Notes under the pieces: model-generated
Told to the model about the DNA's origin: nothing
Seen by the model: the letters and a program-made list of their open reading frames with translations, nothing else
Database searches by the model: none
Assembly: GCA_023432655.1 (NCBI GenBank)
Contig: JAEYUK010000221.1
Span: 1-6,619 of the forward strand
Source of the DNA: Pseudomonadota bacterium
GTDB lineage: Bacteria; Bdellovibrionota; Bacteriovoracia; Bacteriovoracales; Bacteriovoracaceae
Direction: 5' to 3'
Length of the DNA stretch: 6,619 nt
Made by a program: the position numbers and the translations under genes
Part shown: one piece after another, positions 6,362 through 6,619 of the stretch
Position numbering within the stretch: position 1 is the stretch's first letter
How the letters are laid out: the number at the start of each line of letters is the position of its first letter

Positions 6362-6619
6362 ATGATTAAGATTGGAATAATAACAGGAAGCACTCGTCCC
6401 AATAGAGTAAATCTGGATGTATCAAAATGGGTGTATGAACAGGCAAAAGAAAGAACCGACGCAAGCTTTGAGCTGGTAGACATCATGGATTACAATCTAC
6501 CTCTATTGGATGAATCCATTCCCCCGGCAATGGGACAATATTCACAGCCTCATACAAAAAAATGGGCCGCGAAAATTAGCACATTCGATGCGTTCATTTT
6601 TGTTCACCCTGAATACAAT
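6362..6619 (+). CDS. NADPH-dependent FMN reductase family protein (partial, 3' end outside window)
   Basis: The first 86 codons of a flavodoxin-fold oxidoreductase of the NADPH-dependent FMN reductase family; complete members are usually around 180-200 residues. The N-terminal strand and loop MIKIGIITGSTRPNRV carries the GSTRPNR phosphate-binding loop for FMN. The LVDIMDYNLPLLDE segment (about 38-51) and FIFVHPEYN at the right edge (about 78-86) match the family; the last one contacts the flavin ring and is more often TPEYN, so His replaces the usual Thr. The reaction is NAD(P)H-dependent reduction of flavin, quinone or another acceptor, substrate unknown, in the cytoplasm. It is the third gene of the tightly spaced block with GH15; a functional link to sugar metabolism is not evident. 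Confidence 0.88.
   Translation, partial: MIKIGIITGSTRPNRVNLDVSKWVYEQAKERTDASFELVDIMDYNLPLLDESIPPAMGQYSQPHTKKWAAKISTFDAFIFVHPEYN

Noticed and set aside
1..6619. Search for a defence system, CRISPR array, transposon ends, tRNA or prophage genes
   Set aside because: No regularly spaced repeats, terminal inverted repeats, transposase or integrase motifs, or tRNA-like cloverleaf were seen; all long open frames fit housekeeping or accessory metabolic and membrane families.

Overview
The window is a dense stretch of bacterial chromosome with moderate to low GC (roughly 40% by eye). It carries seven protein genes, two of them cut by the window edges, and no RNA genes, insertion sequences, CRISPR arrays or prophage genes that I can see. 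A cleavable signal peptide, a phospholipase D-type cardiolipin synthase-like enzyme and Shine-Dalgarno starts fit a Gram-negative host. The mix of genes and the codon flavour would suit the Bdellovibrionota (Bacteriovorax/Peredibacter type), but that is a weak guess from general impression.

Left block (1-3084, plus strand). The window opens in the last 54 codons of what looks like a MocR/PdxR-type regulator (GntR plus aminotransferase-like domain). After about 80 bases come two overlapping membrane-lipid genes: a two-HKD phospholipase D / cardiolipin synthase-like protein with a C-terminal membrane anchor, and an eight-helix UPF0104 (YbhN/MprF flippase-like) protein. This pairing matches the E. 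coli clsB(ybhO)-ybhN arrangement. A small unrecognised protein with a very basic tail and a hydrophobic segment follows. A hairpin at 3057-3084 separates this block from the convergent gene. A well-placed sigma70-like promoter at 210-239 puts the predicted +1 exactly on an in-frame GTG of the phospholipase gene, which suggests a leaderless mRNA.

Middle (3087-3746, minus strand). A stand-alone class I glutamine amidotransferase-like protein with a complete Cys-His-Glu triad.

Right block (3848-6619, plus strand). Three closely packed genes: a predicted exported DUF5602/TTHB210-like protein, a GH15 glucoamylase/trehalase-type enzyme starting 3 bases later, and the start of an NADPH-dependent FMN reductase whose ribosome binding site overlaps the GH15 stop codon. 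Their spacing suggests one operon; a shared task (perhaps stress or storage-sugar metabolism) is only inference. I do not see a clearly new multi-gene system. The points most worth checking are the leaderless start, the membrane-anchored lipid-enzyme pair with its small basic partner, and the exported His-rich protein coupled to GH15.
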